DNA from: Jiella soli
Lineage (GTDB): Bacteria; Pseudomonadota; Alphaproteobacteria; Rhizobiales; Rhizobiaceae
Reading direction: 5' to 3'
DNA: 64,000 nt
NCBI RefSeq assembly: GCF_020615385.1
Contig: NZ_JAJAVB010000024.1
Coordinates: forward strand, 124,001 to 188,000
The translations under genes were made by a program, and so were the position numbers. The number at the start of each line of letters is the position of its first letter. Position 1 is the stretch's first letter. Shown here piece by piece: positions 10,383 to 20,716 of this stretch. A model generated the notes under the pieces. That model saw only the letters and a program-made list of their open reading frames with translations, was not told the origin of the DNA and did no database searches.

Positions 10383-12863
10383 TCAGAACCGGGACGAGAA
10401 CCCGAAGGAGAATTCCTGCAGATCGTCGAAATCCTCCTTGATGAACGGATGCGCGTAGTTAACGCGCAGCGGTCCGAAGGGAGACGCCCAGATCAGGCCG
10501 ACGCCCGCGGAGGCGCGCAGCGACGCATCCGTTCCCACGACACCGGGCTGACCCGAATACTCGCTGCCCCAGAGCGAACCGGCATCGGCGAAGATCGCGC
10601 CGCGAAAGCCGAGGTCGCGGGACAGGAGCGGCAGCGGGAAGGTCGCTTCCGCGGAGGCGTTGGCATAGTTCTCGCCGCCGATCGACACGCCGTTCTGGCG
10701 CGGGCCGATGCCCTTGTAGTCGAAGCCGCGAACGATGTCCTGGCCCTTGAAGAAGTTGTCGAAGACCCGCAAGCCGTCGCCACCGAGCGACGAGACGTTG
10801 CCGGCGCCGCCGCTCAGCTGACCGATGACGTCGTACTCCTCGCTCAGCAGCTTGAAGTAGCTGGCCTTGCCGGTCGTCTTGATGAACTGGGCATCGCCGC
10901 CGAGACCTGCAAATTCCTGGCCAGCCTGGATAAAGAAGCCGTCGCGCGGGTCGTTATTGTTATCCAGCGTGTTGTAGGTCAGCGAGTAGGAGACCGAAGA
11001 CGTCAGATAGGGGCTATCGCAGATCGCCTGGTTGATGATTGGCGAGTCCGTGTAGTTCGGCGCCTGCGCGACATTGCCGTTCTTGTCGAGCAGATCGCTG
11101 CCGGTGACGGTCTTGTAGGCCGCAGGATTGGGATCGCCGCAGGTGCTGCGGATGGCTTCGCCGGTCACGGGATCCGTATAGGTGTTGTCGTTGGCATCGG
11201 TCGGGGTAAGACCGTTATTGCTGCCGAACGTCTCCTGCTTGAAGTTGTAGGCCATCTGGGCCGTCAGGTTCTCCGTGATCGGAGCGGCCACGCGAACGTC
11301 GCCGCCGATGCGCTTGGAGTCGTAATCGCCCGACGTGCTCTTGTTGTAGTAGACGTCGAAACCGGCAGCCAGGCGCCGACCGAGGAAATAGGGCTCGGTG
11401 AAGGACAGGCTGTAGTTCTGCGACGACGTTCCAAGCCCCGCAGACACCTTCACGAACTGGCCGCGACCGAGGAAATTGCGCTCCTGCACGCCGACTTCCG
11501 CCACCGGACCGGAGGTGTCGCCGCTGGTGGTGTAACCGCCGCCGATCGAGATCTCGCCCGTCGCCTTCTCGGAGACGTCGACGATCACGATCACCTTGTC
11601 GGGCTCGGACCCGGGCGCCGTCGAGATGTTGACCTTGTCGAAGTATTTCAGGTCCTCCAGGCGCTGCTTGGCGCGCTGGATGAGGACCTGGTTGAAGGCG
11701 TCGCCTTCCGAGACGTCGAACTCGCGGCGGATGACGTAGTCGCGAGTCTTGGTGTTGCCGCGAATCTCGATACGCTCGACATAGGCGCGCGGCCCCTGGT
11801 CGATGACGTAGTTGATCGCGATGGTGCGATTGGTGAAGTCGCGGTCGCCGCGGGGCGTGACCTGGGCGAAGGCAAAACCGTTCGAGGCGAGTTCATTGGT
11901 CAGGCTGACCAGCGAGTCCTCGACGTCCTTGGCGCGGTAGACGGCGCCCGGCTCCGTCTTCAGCTCGCCGTAGAGCGACTGCGTGTCGATGCCAGGCACG
12001 GTGGAATCGATCGTCACCTGACCGAAGGCGTAGCGCTCGCCCTCGTCGACCGTGACGGTGATGAAATAGGCGTTCTGCTTCTCGTCGAGTTCGGCGACGG
12101 AGGACAGGATCCGGAAGTCGGCATAACCGTGGTTGTAGTAGAAGCGCCGCAGCGTCTCCTCGTCGGTATGCAGCCGGTCTTCGTCATAAATGTCGTCGCG
12201 CTGGATGAAGCTGAGGATGCCGGTCTCGCGCAGCGCGATGACCTGCTTCAGCCTGGAATCGCTGAACGCGTTGTTCCCGACGAAGCTGATCGAGGCGATC
12301 TTGGTGCGGTCGCCTTCCTGAACGTTGTAGATGACGTTGACGCGGCCTTCGCCGATCTGCTGCGTCTGAACCGACACAACCGCGTCGCTGCGGCCGATCC
12401 GCCGGTAGGCTTCCTTGATGGCGTCGACATCGGCATCGACCGTCGACTTGGAATAGGCCCCGCGCGGCGTGGTCTGGACGACCGAGGTAAGCTGCTCGTC
12501 CTTGATCTTCGAATTGCCCTGGAACAGCACCTGATTGACGATCTGGTTCTCTTCGACCTGGATGATCAGCGTCCCGCCGGACTGGCTGACCCTGACGTCG
12601 GAGAAGAGGCCGGTGGAGAAGAGGCGCCGGACGGCTTCGTCCTGATCGCCTTCGCTGACGTTCTGTCCCGGCTTGATCTGGGCAAAGCTTCGGACCGTTT
12701 CCGCCTCGACCCGCTGGTTCCCCCGCACGTCGATCCGATTGACCACGGCCGCCATCACGGCGGTACTGCTGGCCAGTTGAACGCTGAGCGTCGTCGCAGC
12801 GAGAACGGTCGACGAAAGCGCGACGGCAGCCGCTGCGCGCAAAATGTTCGTTCCAGCCTTCAT
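10383..12863 (-). CDS. bamA: Outer-membrane protein assembly factor BamA
   Basis: BamA (826 residues) folds and inserts beta-barrel proteins into the outer membrane. A signal peptide (about residues 1-35, ending near AVMAA) is followed by five POTRA domains to about residue 420 and a 16-strand Omp85 barrel. The protein ends in an aromatic residue (FGFSSRF), as outer-membrane proteins do. The ATG at 12863 is preferred to the GTG 12 bases upstream because AGAAGG lies at proper distance from the ATG and would overlap the GTG. A 204-bp gap separates it from rseP. Confidence 0.96.
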   Translation of the reverse strand: MKAGTNILRAAAAVALSSTVLAATTLSVQLASSTAVMAAVVNRIDVRGNQRVEAETVRSFAQIKPGQNVSEGDQDEAVRRLFSTGLFSDVRVSQSGGTLIIQVEENQIVNQVLFQGNSKIKDEQLTSVVQTTPRGAYSKSTVDADVDAIKEAYRRIGRSDAVVSVQTQQIGEGRVNVIYNVQEGDRTKIASISFVGNNAFSDSRLKQVIALRETGILSFIQRDDIYDEDRLHTDEETLRRFYYNHGYADFRILSSVAELDEKQNAYFITVTVDEGERYAFGQVTIDSTVPGIDTQSLYGELKTEPGAVYRAKDVEDSLVSLTNELASNGFAFAQVTPRGDRDFTNRTIAINYVIDQGPRAYVERIEIRGNTKTRDYVIRREFDVSEGDAFNQVLIQRAKQRLEDLKYFDKVNISTAPGSEPDKVIVIVDVSEKATGEISIGGGYTTSGDTSGPVAEVGVQERNFLGRGQFVKVSAGLGTSSQNYSLSFTEPYFLGRRLAAGFDVYYNKSTSGDYDSKRIGGDVRVAAPITENLTAQMAYNFKQETFGSNNGLTPTDANDNTYTDPVTGEAIRSTCGDPNPAAYKTVTGSDLLDKNGNVAQAPNYTDSPIINQAICDSPYLTSSVSYSLTYNTLDNNNDPRDGFFIQAGQEFAGLGGDAQFIKTTGKASYFKLLSEEYDVIGQLSGGAGNVSSLGGDGLRVFDNFFKGQDIVRGFDYKGIGPRQNGVSIGGENYANASAEATFPLPLLSRDLGFRGAIFADAGSLWGSEYSGQPGVVGTDASLRASAGVGLIWASPFGPLRVNYAHPFIKEDFDDLQEFSFGFSSRF

Positions 12864-13067
12864 AGGCCCAACCACCTTCTCGTTCTTGTGTCGAAGCGCC
12901 GGGAGAGAGAACCGCCTTGGTGCCTTGTACCGGCTTTCCGAGTCCGTTCAAGCAAACTCAACCGACTCCATTGAGGAATCGGAAACGCCGTTGCACCGCA
13001 GTCACGAACGCGGTCGTGATGGTTAACGATTTGCAACCCCCAAGCCCCCCGACTCGGCGGTCTCGCA

Positions 13068-14207
13068 TCATACGAGACCGGATATGTCATTCCAGAATGC
13101 GAATATCATAAGCAGCATGACTAGCGCGAGCCCGATCCGGAAACCGATCTCCTGAACCCGGGCGCTCAGGGGCCGGCCGCGGACCGCCTCGCAGGCATAA
13201 TAGAGGAGATGGCCACCGTCGAGCATGGGAACCGGCAGAAGATTGAGAATGCCGATCGAGACTGACAGAAGCGCCACAAGATTGAGCAGCGCCGCCATGC
13301 CTATGGTGGAAACCTGCCCGGAGACCTGCGCTATGCGGATCGGCCCGCCGATCTGGTCGGCGCTCTGGCGGCCGGTGATCACCTGGCCCATGAACTCGAC
13401 GGTGCGCGATGTCACGAACCAAGTCTGCGAGACGCCGTATTCCAGCGACTGCCAGGCCGAGAGCTGCTCGACCCGGAACGCCGCAGTGTCGTTGTCGGCA
13501 TGCAGGCCAATGACCGGCATGGTGAAGGAGTTTCCGAAGCCGTCGGTCCGCGTCTCGACCCGCGGCGTCACGTTGAGGTCGACGGTCCTGCCGCCACGCT
13601 CCACGGTGATCGCGATGGGCGACCCGGAATTGCCGGACACCGCCTTCTGCAGATCCGAGAAATAGGAAATTTCCGTCCCGTCGACCGACACCACGCGGTC
13701 CCCAGCCGCGAAACCGGCAGCCTCGGCCGGAGAGCCCTGCTCGACCGCCGATACGACGGGATCGCCGACGACGCGGCCGTTGACGAAGGCGACACCCGCA
13801 AAGACGACGATCGCGAGGATGAAATTGGCGATCGGACCCGCCGCGACCGTTGCGGCACGCCGGCCGACGCTTTTCGCCGGAAACGCCCCTTCCCGCTCGG
13901 CATCGTCCATCGCGGCCACCGCCGCCTCGTCCGGCATGGAGGCCGCGTTCTCGTCGCCGAGGAATTTGACGTAGCCGCCGAGCGGCACGGCGGCGAGCTT
14001 CCAGCGCGTGCCTTGCCGGTCCGTGAAGCCGATCAGTTCCGGCCCAAATCCGACCGAGAACACCAGGGCCTTGATGCCGCACCAGCGCCCGACCAGGAAA
14101 TGCCCCAGTTCGTGGAAGAAGACGATGATCGTGAGGACGAACAGGAACGGCACGACATAGATCAGGCCGTTGCTCCAGATTGCGGCGATGTCCGCCGTCA
14201 GTTCCAT
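13068..14207 (-). CDS. rseP: Site-2 protease RseP (M50 family)
   Basis: This intramembrane zinc metalloprotease (379 residues) cleaves membrane-embedded anti-sigma factors and other substrates in envelope stress signalling. The HExxH motif is FHELGH (H32, E33, H36). A PDZ domain lies around residues 130-240. The second metal motif is LDG in LLPVPMLDGGHL near the C-terminus. I start at the ATG at 14207, preceded by GGGGAAAG. A longer frame would add 23 non-conserved residues. Position between cdsA and bamA is the standard order. Confidence 0.95.
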   Translation of the reverse strand: MELTADIAAIWSNGLIYVVPFLFVLTIIVFFHELGHFLVGRWCGIKALVFSVGFGPELIGFTDRQGTRWKLAAVPLGGYVKFLGDENAASMPDEAAVAAMDDAEREGAFPAKSVGRRAATVAAGPIANFILAIVVFAGVAFVNGRVVGDPVVSAVEQGSPAEAAGFAAGDRVVSVDGTEISYFSDLQKAVSGNSGSPIAITVERGGRTVDLNVTPRVETRTDGFGNSFTMPVIGLHADNDTAAFRVEQLSAWQSLEYGVSQTWFVTSRTVEFMGQVITGRQSADQIGGPIRIAQVSGQVSTIGMAALLNLVALLSVSIGILNLLPVPMLDGGHLLYYACEAVRGRPLSARVQEIGFRIGLALVMLLMIFAFWNDISGLV

Positions 14208-14322
14208 CGGTCTTTCCCCGTCATCGATCCGCCGCGCAGATCCCGCCTGCATGACCCGTCTGATAGCATCGCTCAATCAAGACGCAATCATGGCCGGTGT
14301 GCGGCCATGGCACAGCTAAACC

Positions 14323-15174
14323 CTATAGCGGAAAGATTCCGTGCGCGGGTTGCGAAAATCCCGCAATCAGGACGCCAACGATCCAGACTGCGCCGATCGC
14401 CACGATCAAGGCATCGATCCGGTCCATAAGCCCGCCATGGCCGGGAATGATGCGCCCGGAATCCTTCACCCCGAAGCGCCGCTTGATCCAGGATTCGTAG
14501 AGGTCGCCGGCCTGGCCGAGAGCCGACAGCAGCGCGGCGAGGACGATGACGAACAATCCGACCGAACCGGTCGCCCATTCCGCGAACAGCGCGCCGAAGG
14601 CGATGCCGGCGGCAAGACCGCCGAGCGCGCCGGAGATCGTCTTCTTCGGCGAAACGCTCGGCATCAGTTTGGGTCCGCCGAAGGTGCGGCCCGAGAAATA
14701 GGCGAAGATGTCGGTCGACCAGACGATGGCGATGACGAAACCGATGGTCACGAGCCCGGACGTGTCGGCCCCCCGCACGAAGCCGGGCGTCATCGCCGCG
14801 ACCCCGGCGTAGAGGAGACCTCCCAGCACCCAGTCGGCCTTGTGCTCGTCGCGGTCGACGAAGGCGATGAAGAGCGCCCCGGCCGCAAGGATCGCGAGCG
14901 CCGCAAGATTGAAGCCGAAGACGAAGGCGAGAAGGGCGAGATAGAAGCAGCGGCGGGCAAAATGGAACAGCGGCCGGACACGGCGCGCGCGGGTCATGCG
15001 CGACCATTCGTCGAAGACGATGAGGCCTGCCGCGCAGCACAGGATCCTGAATGCCCAGCCGCCGACAAAGGTCAGCCCGATCGCCAAAATGCCCAGGATG
15101 ACCGCGGAGATCAGCCGCGAGCGAAGATCGCTCCAGCTTCCCTCCCGAAAGAACCGCCCGATTGCTAAACCCAT
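14323..15174 (-). CDS. cdsA: Phosphatidate cytidylyltransferase
   Basis: CdsA (283 residues) is a polytopic membrane enzyme that makes CDP-diacylglycerol from phosphatidate and CTP, the precursor of all phospholipids. Several hydrophobic helices are visible. The C-terminal signature runs from SALGQAGDLYESWIKRRFGV into KDSGRIIPGHGGLMDRID. The ATG at 15174 lies 4 bp after the uppS stop. An upstream ATG at 15231 would overlap uppS by 53 bp. No dxr gene lies beside it, although some alphaproteobacteria place dxr between cdsA and rseP. Confidence 0.95.
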   Translation of the reverse strand: MGLAIGRFFREGSWSDLRSRLISAVILGILAIGLTFVGGWAFRILCCAAGLIVFDEWSRMTRARRVRPLFHFARRCFYLALLAFVFGFNLAALAILAAGALFIAFVDRDEHKADWVLGGLLYAGVAAMTPGFVRGADTSGLVTIGFVIAIVWSTDIFAYFSGRTFGGPKLMPSVSPKKTISGALGGLAAGIAFGALFAEWATGSVGLFVIVLAALLSALGQAGDLYESWIKRRFGVKDSGRIIPGHGGLMDRIDALIVAIGAVWIVGVLIAGFSQPAHGIFPL

Positions 15175-15178
15175 CAGC

Positions 15179-15934
15179 TCACGAGGCGATCTCGCGTGAC
15201 AATCCTCCGAAGCGCCGGTCCCGGCTGGCATATTCCGCGATGGCGTCCTCGAATGCCTGGCGGTCGAAGTCGGGCCAGAGGCAGGGCAGGAACACGAATT
15301 CCGAATAGGCCGACTGCCACAGGAGGAAATTGGACAGCCGCAATTCGCCGCTGGTGCGGATGACGAGATCCGGATCGGGTATGCCCGCCGTGTCGAGATG
15401 CTCGTCGAGGAGATCCGCCGTCAGCCCGTCCAGCGACACCTCGCCGGCCGCAAATTTCTCGGCGATCCGGCGCATGGCGCGGGCAACCTCGTCGCGGGCC
15501 CCATAGTTGAAGGCCACCACCAGGGTCTGACGCTGATTGTCTCGGGTGAGGTTCTCGGCTTCTTCGAGAAGACCGCGAATGTCGCTCGTCAGATCGTCCC
15601 GTGCGCCGATCACCCGGACGCGGACCCCCTCCTTGTGCAGGTCCGCGAGATCGCGGCGGATGAAGTGCTTGAGGAGACCCAGCAGCTCATCCACCTCTTC
15701 CTTGGGTCGCCGCCAGTTCTCGGAGGAGAAGGCGAACAGCGTCAGATAGTCGATGCCAAGCTCACCGGCCGCGCGCACCGCCTGCCGCACGGCTTCGACG
15801 CCGCGCCTGTGGCCCATGCTGCGCGGGAGACCCCGGGCCCGCGCCCAGCGTCCGTTGCCGTCCATGATGATGGCGACATGTTGAGGGTGCCGCACGTCGA
15901 TCCGCCTTTTGTCTGGTGTGGCCGCGTCGTCCAA
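15179..15934 (-). CDS. uppS: Undecaprenyl diphosphate synthase
   Basis: UppS (251 residues) extends farnesyl diphosphate to undecaprenyl diphosphate, the lipid carrier for cell-wall and O-antigen units. The catalytic motif [10 protein letters not shown] (Asp25) and the later [15 protein letters not shown] are diagnostic. The annotated start is a TTG. A GTG at 15895, preceded by AAGGCGG, is an equally plausible start and would give 238 residues. The gene follows frr by 18 bp. Confidence 0.95.
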   Translation of the reverse strand: MDDAATPDKRRIDVRHPQHVAIIMDGNGRWARARGLPRSMGHRRGVEAVRQAVRAAGELGIDYLTLFAFSSENWRRPKEEVDELLGLLKHFIRRDLADLHKEGVRVRVIGARDDLTSDIRGLLEEAENLTRDNQRQTLVVAFNYGARDEVARAMRRIAEKFAAGEVSLDGLTADLLDEHLDTAGIPDPDLVIRTSGELRLSNFLLWQSAYSEFVFLPCLWPDFDRQAFEDAIAEYASRDRRFGGLSREIAS

Positions 15935-15952
15935 CGCCGATTTTGCCGGATC

Positions 15953-16510
15953 CTAGACCTGCATGATTTCGCCTTCCTTGACAGACAGCAGCTTGTCAAT
16001 GTCCGAGATAGTCTCGTCGGTCATCTTCTGGACGCGGTCGGCCTGCTGCCGGCTCTCGTCCTGGCCGATGTCGCCGTCCTTTTCCATCTTCTTCAGCTCG
16101 TCCATGCCGTCGCGGCGTACGTGCCGCACCGCCACCTTGGCGCCCTCTGCATATTGATGCGCAACCTTGACCAGCTCCTTGCGCCGCTGCTCGTTGAGCT
16201 CGGGCAAAGGGATGCGCAGCGTGGTGCCGTCGGTGATCGGGTTGAGGCCGAGATTGCTCTCGCGGATCGCGCGCTCGACCTTGCCGACCATCTGCTTGTC
16301 CCATACCGAGACCGAGACCATGCGCGGCTCGGGGACGGAGACGTTGGCGACCTGATTGATCGGCATCTGGGCGCCATAGGCCTCGACCGTGATCGGATCG
16401 AGGAGGTTCGGCGAAGCCCGGCCGGTGCGCAGCCCCGCGAGATCGCCCTTCAGGCTCGACACGGCACCATCCATGCGCCGCTTCAGTTCATTCAGATCGA
16501 GTTCGGCCAT
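15953..16510 (-). CDS. frr: Ribosome recycling factor
   Basis: Frr (185 residues, the usual size) splits post-termination ribosomes together with EF-G. The protein begins [15 protein letters not shown] and carries the conserved [12 protein letters not shown]. The C-terminal helix has the conserved pattern [13 protein letters not shown]. The ATG at 16510 is chosen because GAGGAGA lies upstream. The open frame extends 67 codons further into non-coding DNA and the 3' end of pyrH. Confidence 0.97.
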   Translation of the reverse strand: MAELDLNELKRRMDGAVSSLKGDLAGLRTGRASPNLLDPITVEAYGAQMPINQVANVSVPEPRMVSVSVWDKQMVGKVERAIRESNLGLNPITDGTTLRIPLPELNEQRRKELVKVAHQYAEGAKVAVRHVRRDGMDELKKMEKDGDIGQDESRQQADRVQKMTDETISDIDKLLSVKEGEIMQV

Positions 16511-16556
16511 CGGGCGGGTCTCCTCTCTTAGCTGGCACTCGTCTCGAAGCCTAGGC

Positions 16557-17276
16557 TCAATCCGAGACGATTGTCGCCCGGCCGGCGCCGGACAGGATTC
16601 TGGCGAATTCCCCAGCTTCGTGAATCGAAAACACGACGATGGGAATATGATTTTCGCGGGCGAGCGCGACGGCCGCGACGTCCATGACGGCAAGGCCCTT
16701 GCGCAGGACATCCTCGTGGGTCAGGTGATCGTAGCGCTCGGCATCCGGATGCATCTTCGGATCGGCCGAGTAGATCCCGTCGACCTGAGTGCCCTTGAAC
16801 AACGCGGCGGCGCCCATCTCCGCGGCGCGCAGAGCGCCGGCGGAATCGGTCGTGAAGAAGGGATTGCCGGTGCCGCCGGCGAAGATCACCACGCGGCCCG
16901 CCGCCTGATGGGCAAGCGCGGTGCGCTGGGAGAAGCTTTCGCAGATCTCCGGCATGGCGATCGCCGACAGGACGATCGTGTCGACCCCGAGCTTGATCAG
17001 CGAAGTGCGCAGCGCCAGCGCGTTGATCACCGTTCCAAGCATGCCCATGTGGTCGCCGGTGACACGGTCGCCACCCTTCGACGCAACGGCAACGCCGCGG
17101 AAGATGTTGCCACCGCCGATAACGACGGAGATCTCGACGCCGAGCGCGCGGGCCTCGGCGATATCCGCAGCGATCCGATCAGCGACGGCGACGTCGATGC
17201 CGAACCCCTGCTGCCCCATCAGCGCTTCGCCTGAAACCTTCAGAAGCACACGCGGATATCGAATCGCAGCCGTCAT
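16557..17276 (-). CDS. pyrH: Uridylate kinase (UMP kinase)
   Basis: PyrH (239 residues) phosphorylates UMP to UDP as a hexamer of the amino-acid-kinase fold. The N-terminal [12 protein letters not shown], the glycine-rich [11 protein letters not shown] and the [13 protein letters not shown] loop are family signatures. It is the third gene of the rpsB-tsf-pyrH-frr order. A terminator-like hairpin lies upstream, between tsf and pyrH, so pyrH may have its own promoter or depend on read-through. Confidence 0.97.
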   Translation of the reverse strand: MTAAIRYPRVLLKVSGEALMGQQGFGIDVAVADRIAADIAEARALGVEISVVIGGGNIFRGVAVASKGGDRVTGDHMGMLGTVINALALRTSLIKLGVDTIVLSAIAMPEICESFSQRTALAHQAAGRVVIFAGGTGNPFFTTDSAGALRAAEMGAAALFKGTQVDGIYSADPKMHPDAERYDHLTHEDVLRKGLAVMDVAAVALARENHIPIVVFSIHEAGEFARILSGAGRATIVSD

Positions 17277-17433
17277 CAGTCACCTTGCATTGATCCGGCG
17301 GAGCCGGAGCGGCACTCGCTGGAACGAACCCGGCGGCCGCGCTCCCGCTTCCTCGGCGGCTCCAACCGCGCCGGAGTGGCGGTCGGGAGACGCCGCGCGC
17401 AGGCGCGGCTGCCATACCGGCCCGCAGTCCGAT

Positions 17434-17467
17434 ACAATAAGGGCGTCCGCTTGTGAAGCGAACGCCC
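17434..17467 (-). terminator. Rho-independent terminator between tsf and pyrH
   Basis: On the minus strand, 25 bp past the tsf stop, a 12-bp stem GGGCGTTCGCTT / AAGCGGACGCCC (one G-T pair) with a 3-base loop is followed by TTATTGT. It would end or attenuate transcription from rpsB-tsf before pyrH. Confidence 0.75.
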
Positions 17468-17492
17468 TCGATTGTGCTTCGATGCTGAGAAC

Positions 17493-18419
17493 TTACTTCT
17501 TGCCGGCGGCCGCCGCCACTTCCGCGGCGAAGTCCGACGTCTCCCGCTCGACACCCTCGCCGAGGGCGAAGCGGACGAAGGCGGTGATCTTGGCAGGAGC
17601 GCCGAAGTCCTTCTCGGCCGCCTCGAGCGCCTTCTCGACCGTGAGGTCGGGGTTGATCACGAAGGACTGCTTCAGGAGCACGACTTCCTCATAGAACTTG
17701 CGCATCCGGCCCTCGACCATCTTCTCGATGATGTTCTCGGGCTTGCCGGAGGCGCGCGCCTGATCGGAGAAGATCGCCTTCTCGCGCTCGACCGTCGCCG
17801 GATCGATATCGTCGGCGTTGAGCGCCAGCGGATTGGTCGCGGCGACATGCATGGCCACCTGTCGGCCGAAAGCGGTCAGCGCGGCCTTGTCGCCGGTCGA
17901 TTCGAGTGCGACGAGGACGCCGAGCTTGCCGAGGCCATCGGCCACCTGATTGTGGATATAGGTTGCGACGACGCCGTTCTCAACGGACAGCATCGCCGAG
18001 CGGCGAAGCGCCATGTTCTCGCCGATCGTGGCGACCGCATCCTTGATCGTGTCGGCGGCCGACTTGCCGGTGCCCGGATAGGCAGCGCCGGAGACCGCCT
18101 CGACGGAACCGTCGGTCGACAGCGCCACCTCGGCGACGTTCTTCACCAGCGTCTGGAAGGCTTCGTTGCGGGCGACGAAGTCGGTCTCGGAATTGACCTC
18201 GACCACGACGGCCTTGGCCTCGCCGGACGCCGCGCCGATCAGGCCTTCGGCCGCCGTGCGGCCCGACTTCTTGTCGGCCTTGGCAATGCCCTTCTTGCGC
18301 AGCCAGTCGATGGCCTGTTCCATGTCGCCATTGGTCTCGGCGAGAGCGGTCTTGCAGTCCATCATGCCTGCGCCGGTCTTCTCGCGCAGTTCTTTGACCA
18401 TTGCAGCGGAGATTGCCAT
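17493..18419 (-). CDS. tsf: Elongation factor Ts
   Basis: EF-Ts (308 residues) is the nucleotide-exchange factor for EF-Tu. The N-terminal UBA-like region contains [16 protein letters not shown], and the core contains the conserved ETDFVARN. I start at the ATG at 18419 because [16 protein letters not shown] is the conserved N-terminus. It is separated from rpsB by 161 bp holding a long perfect hairpin. Confidence 0.97.
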   Translation of the reverse strand: MAISAAMVKELREKTGAGMMDCKTALAETNGDMEQAIDWLRKKGIAKADKKSGRTAAEGLIGAASGEAKAVVVEVNSETDFVARNEAFQTLVKNVAEVALSTDGSVEAVSGAAYPGTGKSAADTIKDAVATIGENMALRRSAMLSVENGVVATYIHNQVADGLGKLGVLVALESTGDKAALTAFGRQVAMHVAATNPLALNADDIDPATVEREKAIFSDQARASGKPENIIEKMVEGRMRKFYEEVVLLKQSFVINPDLTVEKALEAAEKDFGAPAKITAFVRFALGEGVERETSDFAAEVAAAAGKK

Positions 18420-18542
18420 CTTTTCCTCTTTGCAAATGATTGGGCGCACCGGCTCGTCTTGAACGGGTGCGCCAGAATTATGACGCCGTCATTACGGCGT
18501 CCGGATCGGGCGGAGCCGTGGCCCGCCGGTCATCCCGCCAAT

Positions 18543-18573
18543 GATGGAGCCGGCCGTTCAGGCCGGCTCCATC
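18543..18573 (-). terminator. 13-bp perfect hairpin between rpsB and tsf
   Basis: The 13-bp arms GATGGAGCCGGCC and GGCCGGCTCCATC pair perfectly around a 5-base loop, 7 bp after the rpsB stop. There is no T run on the minus strand, so it is more likely an attenuator or mRNA-stability element than a full terminator. It could set the rpsB to tsf ratio. Confidence 0.6.
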
Positions 18574-18580
18574 ACCGGTA

Positions 18581-19414
18581 TCAGGCGGCGGAGGTCTGCT
18601 GCTCGGCGCCGGCCTCGTCCGATGCGGGCGTCTCGGTCGCCGCGGCCTCGCTCGCGCCCTCTTCCGGCAGTTCCTCTGCCGGCGCATCTTCCATCGCGCC
18701 GATGTCGATACCCATGTCGCCCTGCTGGCGGGCGATGCCGTCGACGGCAGCGCGGGCAATCAGGTCGCAATAGAGCGAGATGGCGCGTGCGGCGTCGTCA
18801 TTGCCCGGAATCGGATAGTCGATCGGTGCGGGATCGCAGTTCGAATCGACGACCGCGACGATCGGGATGTGCAGGCGCTTGGCCTCTTCGATCGCGATCG
18901 ACTCCTTGTTGGTGTCGATGATGAAGATCATGTCGGGCACGCCGCCCATGTCGCGAATGCCACCGAGAGCCCGGTCGAGCTTGTCGCGCTCGCGCTGCAG
19001 CGTCAGGCGCTCCTTCTTGGTGAAGGCCTGAGCCTCGCCGCCGGCGAGCAATTCGTCGAGCTTGCGCAGCCGCTGGATCGAGTTCGAGATCGTCTTCCAG
19101 TTGGTCAGCATGCCGCCGAGCCAGCGGGCGTTGACGTAGTACTGGGCCGAACGCTGGGCCGCGTCGGCGACGATGTCGGAGGCCTGCCGCTTGGTGCCGA
19201 CGAACAGCACGCGTCCACCGCGCGCCACCGTGTCGGACACGGCGAGCAGCGCCCGGTGCAGGAGCGGCACCGTCTGCGCGAGGTCGAGAATGTGGATGTT
19301 GTTGCGGGCGCCGAAGATATAGGGCGCCATCTTCGGGTTCCAGCGATGGGTCTGGTGGCCGAAGTGGACGCCGGCTTCGAGCAGCTGGCGCATGGAATAA
19401 TCTGGCAGAGCCAT
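18581..19414 (-). CDS. rpsB: 30S ribosomal protein S2
   Basis: S2 (277 residues) belongs to the small ribosomal subunit. It starts [20 protein letters not shown] and contains the family pattern [16 protein letters not shown]. The last 40 or so residues form an acidic Ala/Glu-rich extension common in alphaproteobacteria. The ATG at 19414 follows AAAGGACAG. It is the first gene of the long minus-strand block. The upstream open frame is leader DNA. Confidence 0.97.
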   Translation of the reverse strand: MALPDYSMRQLLEAGVHFGHQTHRWNPKMAPYIFGARNNIHILDLAQTVPLLHRALLAVSDTVARGGRVLFVGTKRQASDIVADAAQRSAQYYVNARWLGGMLTNWKTISNSIQRLRKLDELLAGGEAQAFTKKERLTLQRERDKLDRALGGIRDMGGVPDMIFIIDTNKESIAIEEAKRLHIPIVAVVDSNCDPAPIDYPIPGNDDAARAISLYCDLIARAAVDGIARQQGDMGIDIGAMEDAPAEELPEEGASEAAATETPASDEAGAEQQTSAA

Positions 19415-19747
19415 TTCTATCTGTCCTTTACCGGTTATGCCTCCACGGAACGAAGCGGCCGAAGCCGCCACCGGTGGATCGGTTCGGACGAACGAACTCG
19501 TCCGACGACCCGGTTTCCGTGTGTGGAATGGACGCGGCCGTACAGGAAAAGCCTCGGCTTTGCAACAAGACCCCGCGTCACCGCCACGAGATAGGTATGG
19601 GAGATCGCCTTCGCCAGCACGGGAAGGTGGAGACACGCGCAAGCCCCCTGCTCCAAGCCGCACCTTTCGAAAAGGCGAGGCTCGGAGCGGGGGGCTCGCG
19701 TGCGAAAAGTAAGAGACGGAAGGGAACCGGGTCCAGGTCCCGCGCGA
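19415..19747 (-). promoter_or_regulatory. rpsB upstream region and probable leader, no gene
   Basis: This 333-bp stretch separates rpsB from the stop of the stress-protein gene. I see no coding gene in it. An inverted repeat with perfect 8-bp arms (TCGGACGA / TCGTCCGA, loop 6) lies at 19484-19505 within the likely rpsB leader. A smaller hairpin AAAGCC-GA-GGCTTT lies near 19547-19563. A promoter must be here, but no good -35/-10 pair stands out. S2 represses its own mRNA in some bacteria, so the leader hairpins could matter. That is inference. Confidence 0.4.
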
Positions 19748-20584
19748 TCAGCGCGACATCAGGACCGGAACGGTCATGTGCTGCAGGATGTGCCGGGTGA
19801 CGCCTCCGAACAGCATCTCCCTTATCCGCGAATGTCCATAGCAGCCCATCACCAGAAGGTCGGCGCCGTCGTCGCACAGGGTCGACAGGAGATCATCGCC
19901 GACCGAGATCTCGCCGCTGAAGGAGGATGCCGCCTCTGCCCGGATGCCGTGCCGCGCCAGCACCAGAGCGAGGTCGTCGGCGGCCGCAAGGCCGGCCTTG
20001 GTCGGCTGCCGGGGCGGATCGACCGACAGGACGGTCACCAGGCGCGCATCCATCAGCAGGGGTATCGAATCGAAGGCCGCGCGTGCGGATTCGCGCGTGC
20101 CGTTCCAGGCGATCGTGACCTTCTCGCCGACCTTGGTGTAGCGGCCGGCGCTGGGTACGAAGAGGATCGGCCGCCCGGTCTCGATCAGGACGTCGGTGAT
20201 GAGACCACCTCCGTCCCACTCCGAGGCATGCGGCTGGCCGGCGACGACGAGGTCGGAGCAGAGAGCGTGGCGCGTGACCACCTTCTCATAGTCGGGCGTC
20301 GTCGGCTCCTCAAGCCGCCACTCGGCCGAGATGCCGGCCGCGGAAACGCGCGTGTTGAACAGTTCTTCGATCGCTTTGGCGTCCTTGCGCTGCGACCTCT
20401 GCACCTCGTCGAGATACTGGACCGAGACCTCCGTCGCGAGGTTGACGAAGACGCTCGGGATGACATGCAGCCCGACGAGATGGGCTTCCTGACGCTCGGC
20501 CAGCGGCAGGGCTAGATCGAGAATCGTCTCGGCGCGCTCCTTGGAGTCGAGACAGACGAGGATGGTCTTGAGCACGGGGGTCAC
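19748..20584 (-). CDS. Universal stress protein, two Usp domains
   Basis: This 278-residue protein has two tandem UspA-like Rossmann domains. The first begins ILVCLDSKERAET. The second (about residues 150-278) begins VTIAWNGTRES and ends with the nucleotide-loop-like VMGCYGHSRIREMLFGG. Such proteins are induced under low oxygen or growth arrest, and their biochemical role is often unclear. An Fnr/FixK-type site lies about 90 bp upstream of the start, so induction under microaerobic conditions is likely. It sits downstream of an orphan receiver and the FixLJ pair on the same strand. Confidence 0.9.
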   Translation of the reverse strand: MTPVLKTILVCLDSKERAETILDLALPLAERQEAHLVGLHVIPSVFVNLATEVSVQYLDEVQRSQRKDAKAIEELFNTRVSAAGISAEWRLEEPTTPDYEKVVTRHALCSDLVVAGQPHASEWDGGGLITDVLIETGRPILFVPSAGRYTKVGEKVTIAWNGTRESARAAFDSIPLLMDARLVTVLSVDPPRQPTKAGLAAADDLALVLARHGIRAEAASSFSGEISVGDDLLSTLCDDGADLLVMGCYGHSRIREMLFGGVTRHILQHMTVPVLMSR

Positions 20585-20674
20585 TCCCTAGAAGGCCGGT
20601 CCGTCCGGGCGGCTGCCGGACCGGAACCGGAGCGGTTCACCCTTTCCCTCTAGGCCCGCCGGGCGACCGGCGCT

Positions 20675-20688
20675 TTGACCGGCATCAA
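20675..20688. promoter_or_regulatory. Fnr/FixK-type site upstream of usp
   Basis: The sequence TTGAC-CGGC-ATCAA fits the palindromic TTGAY-N4-RTCAA consensus of anaerobic Fnr/FixK regulators. It is 90 bp upstream of the stress-protein start and just after the stop of the receiver gene. Confidence 0.7.
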
Positions 20689-20716
20689 CCGGCGAAAAAA
20701 CAGGAGATTGCCGCGC

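Noticed and set aside
10155-12974. A 939-codon open frame on the plus strand opposite bamA
   Set aside because: It runs antisense to a clearly conserved gene, has Arg/Gly/Asp-rich composition typical of high-GC shadow frames, and shows no family motif.
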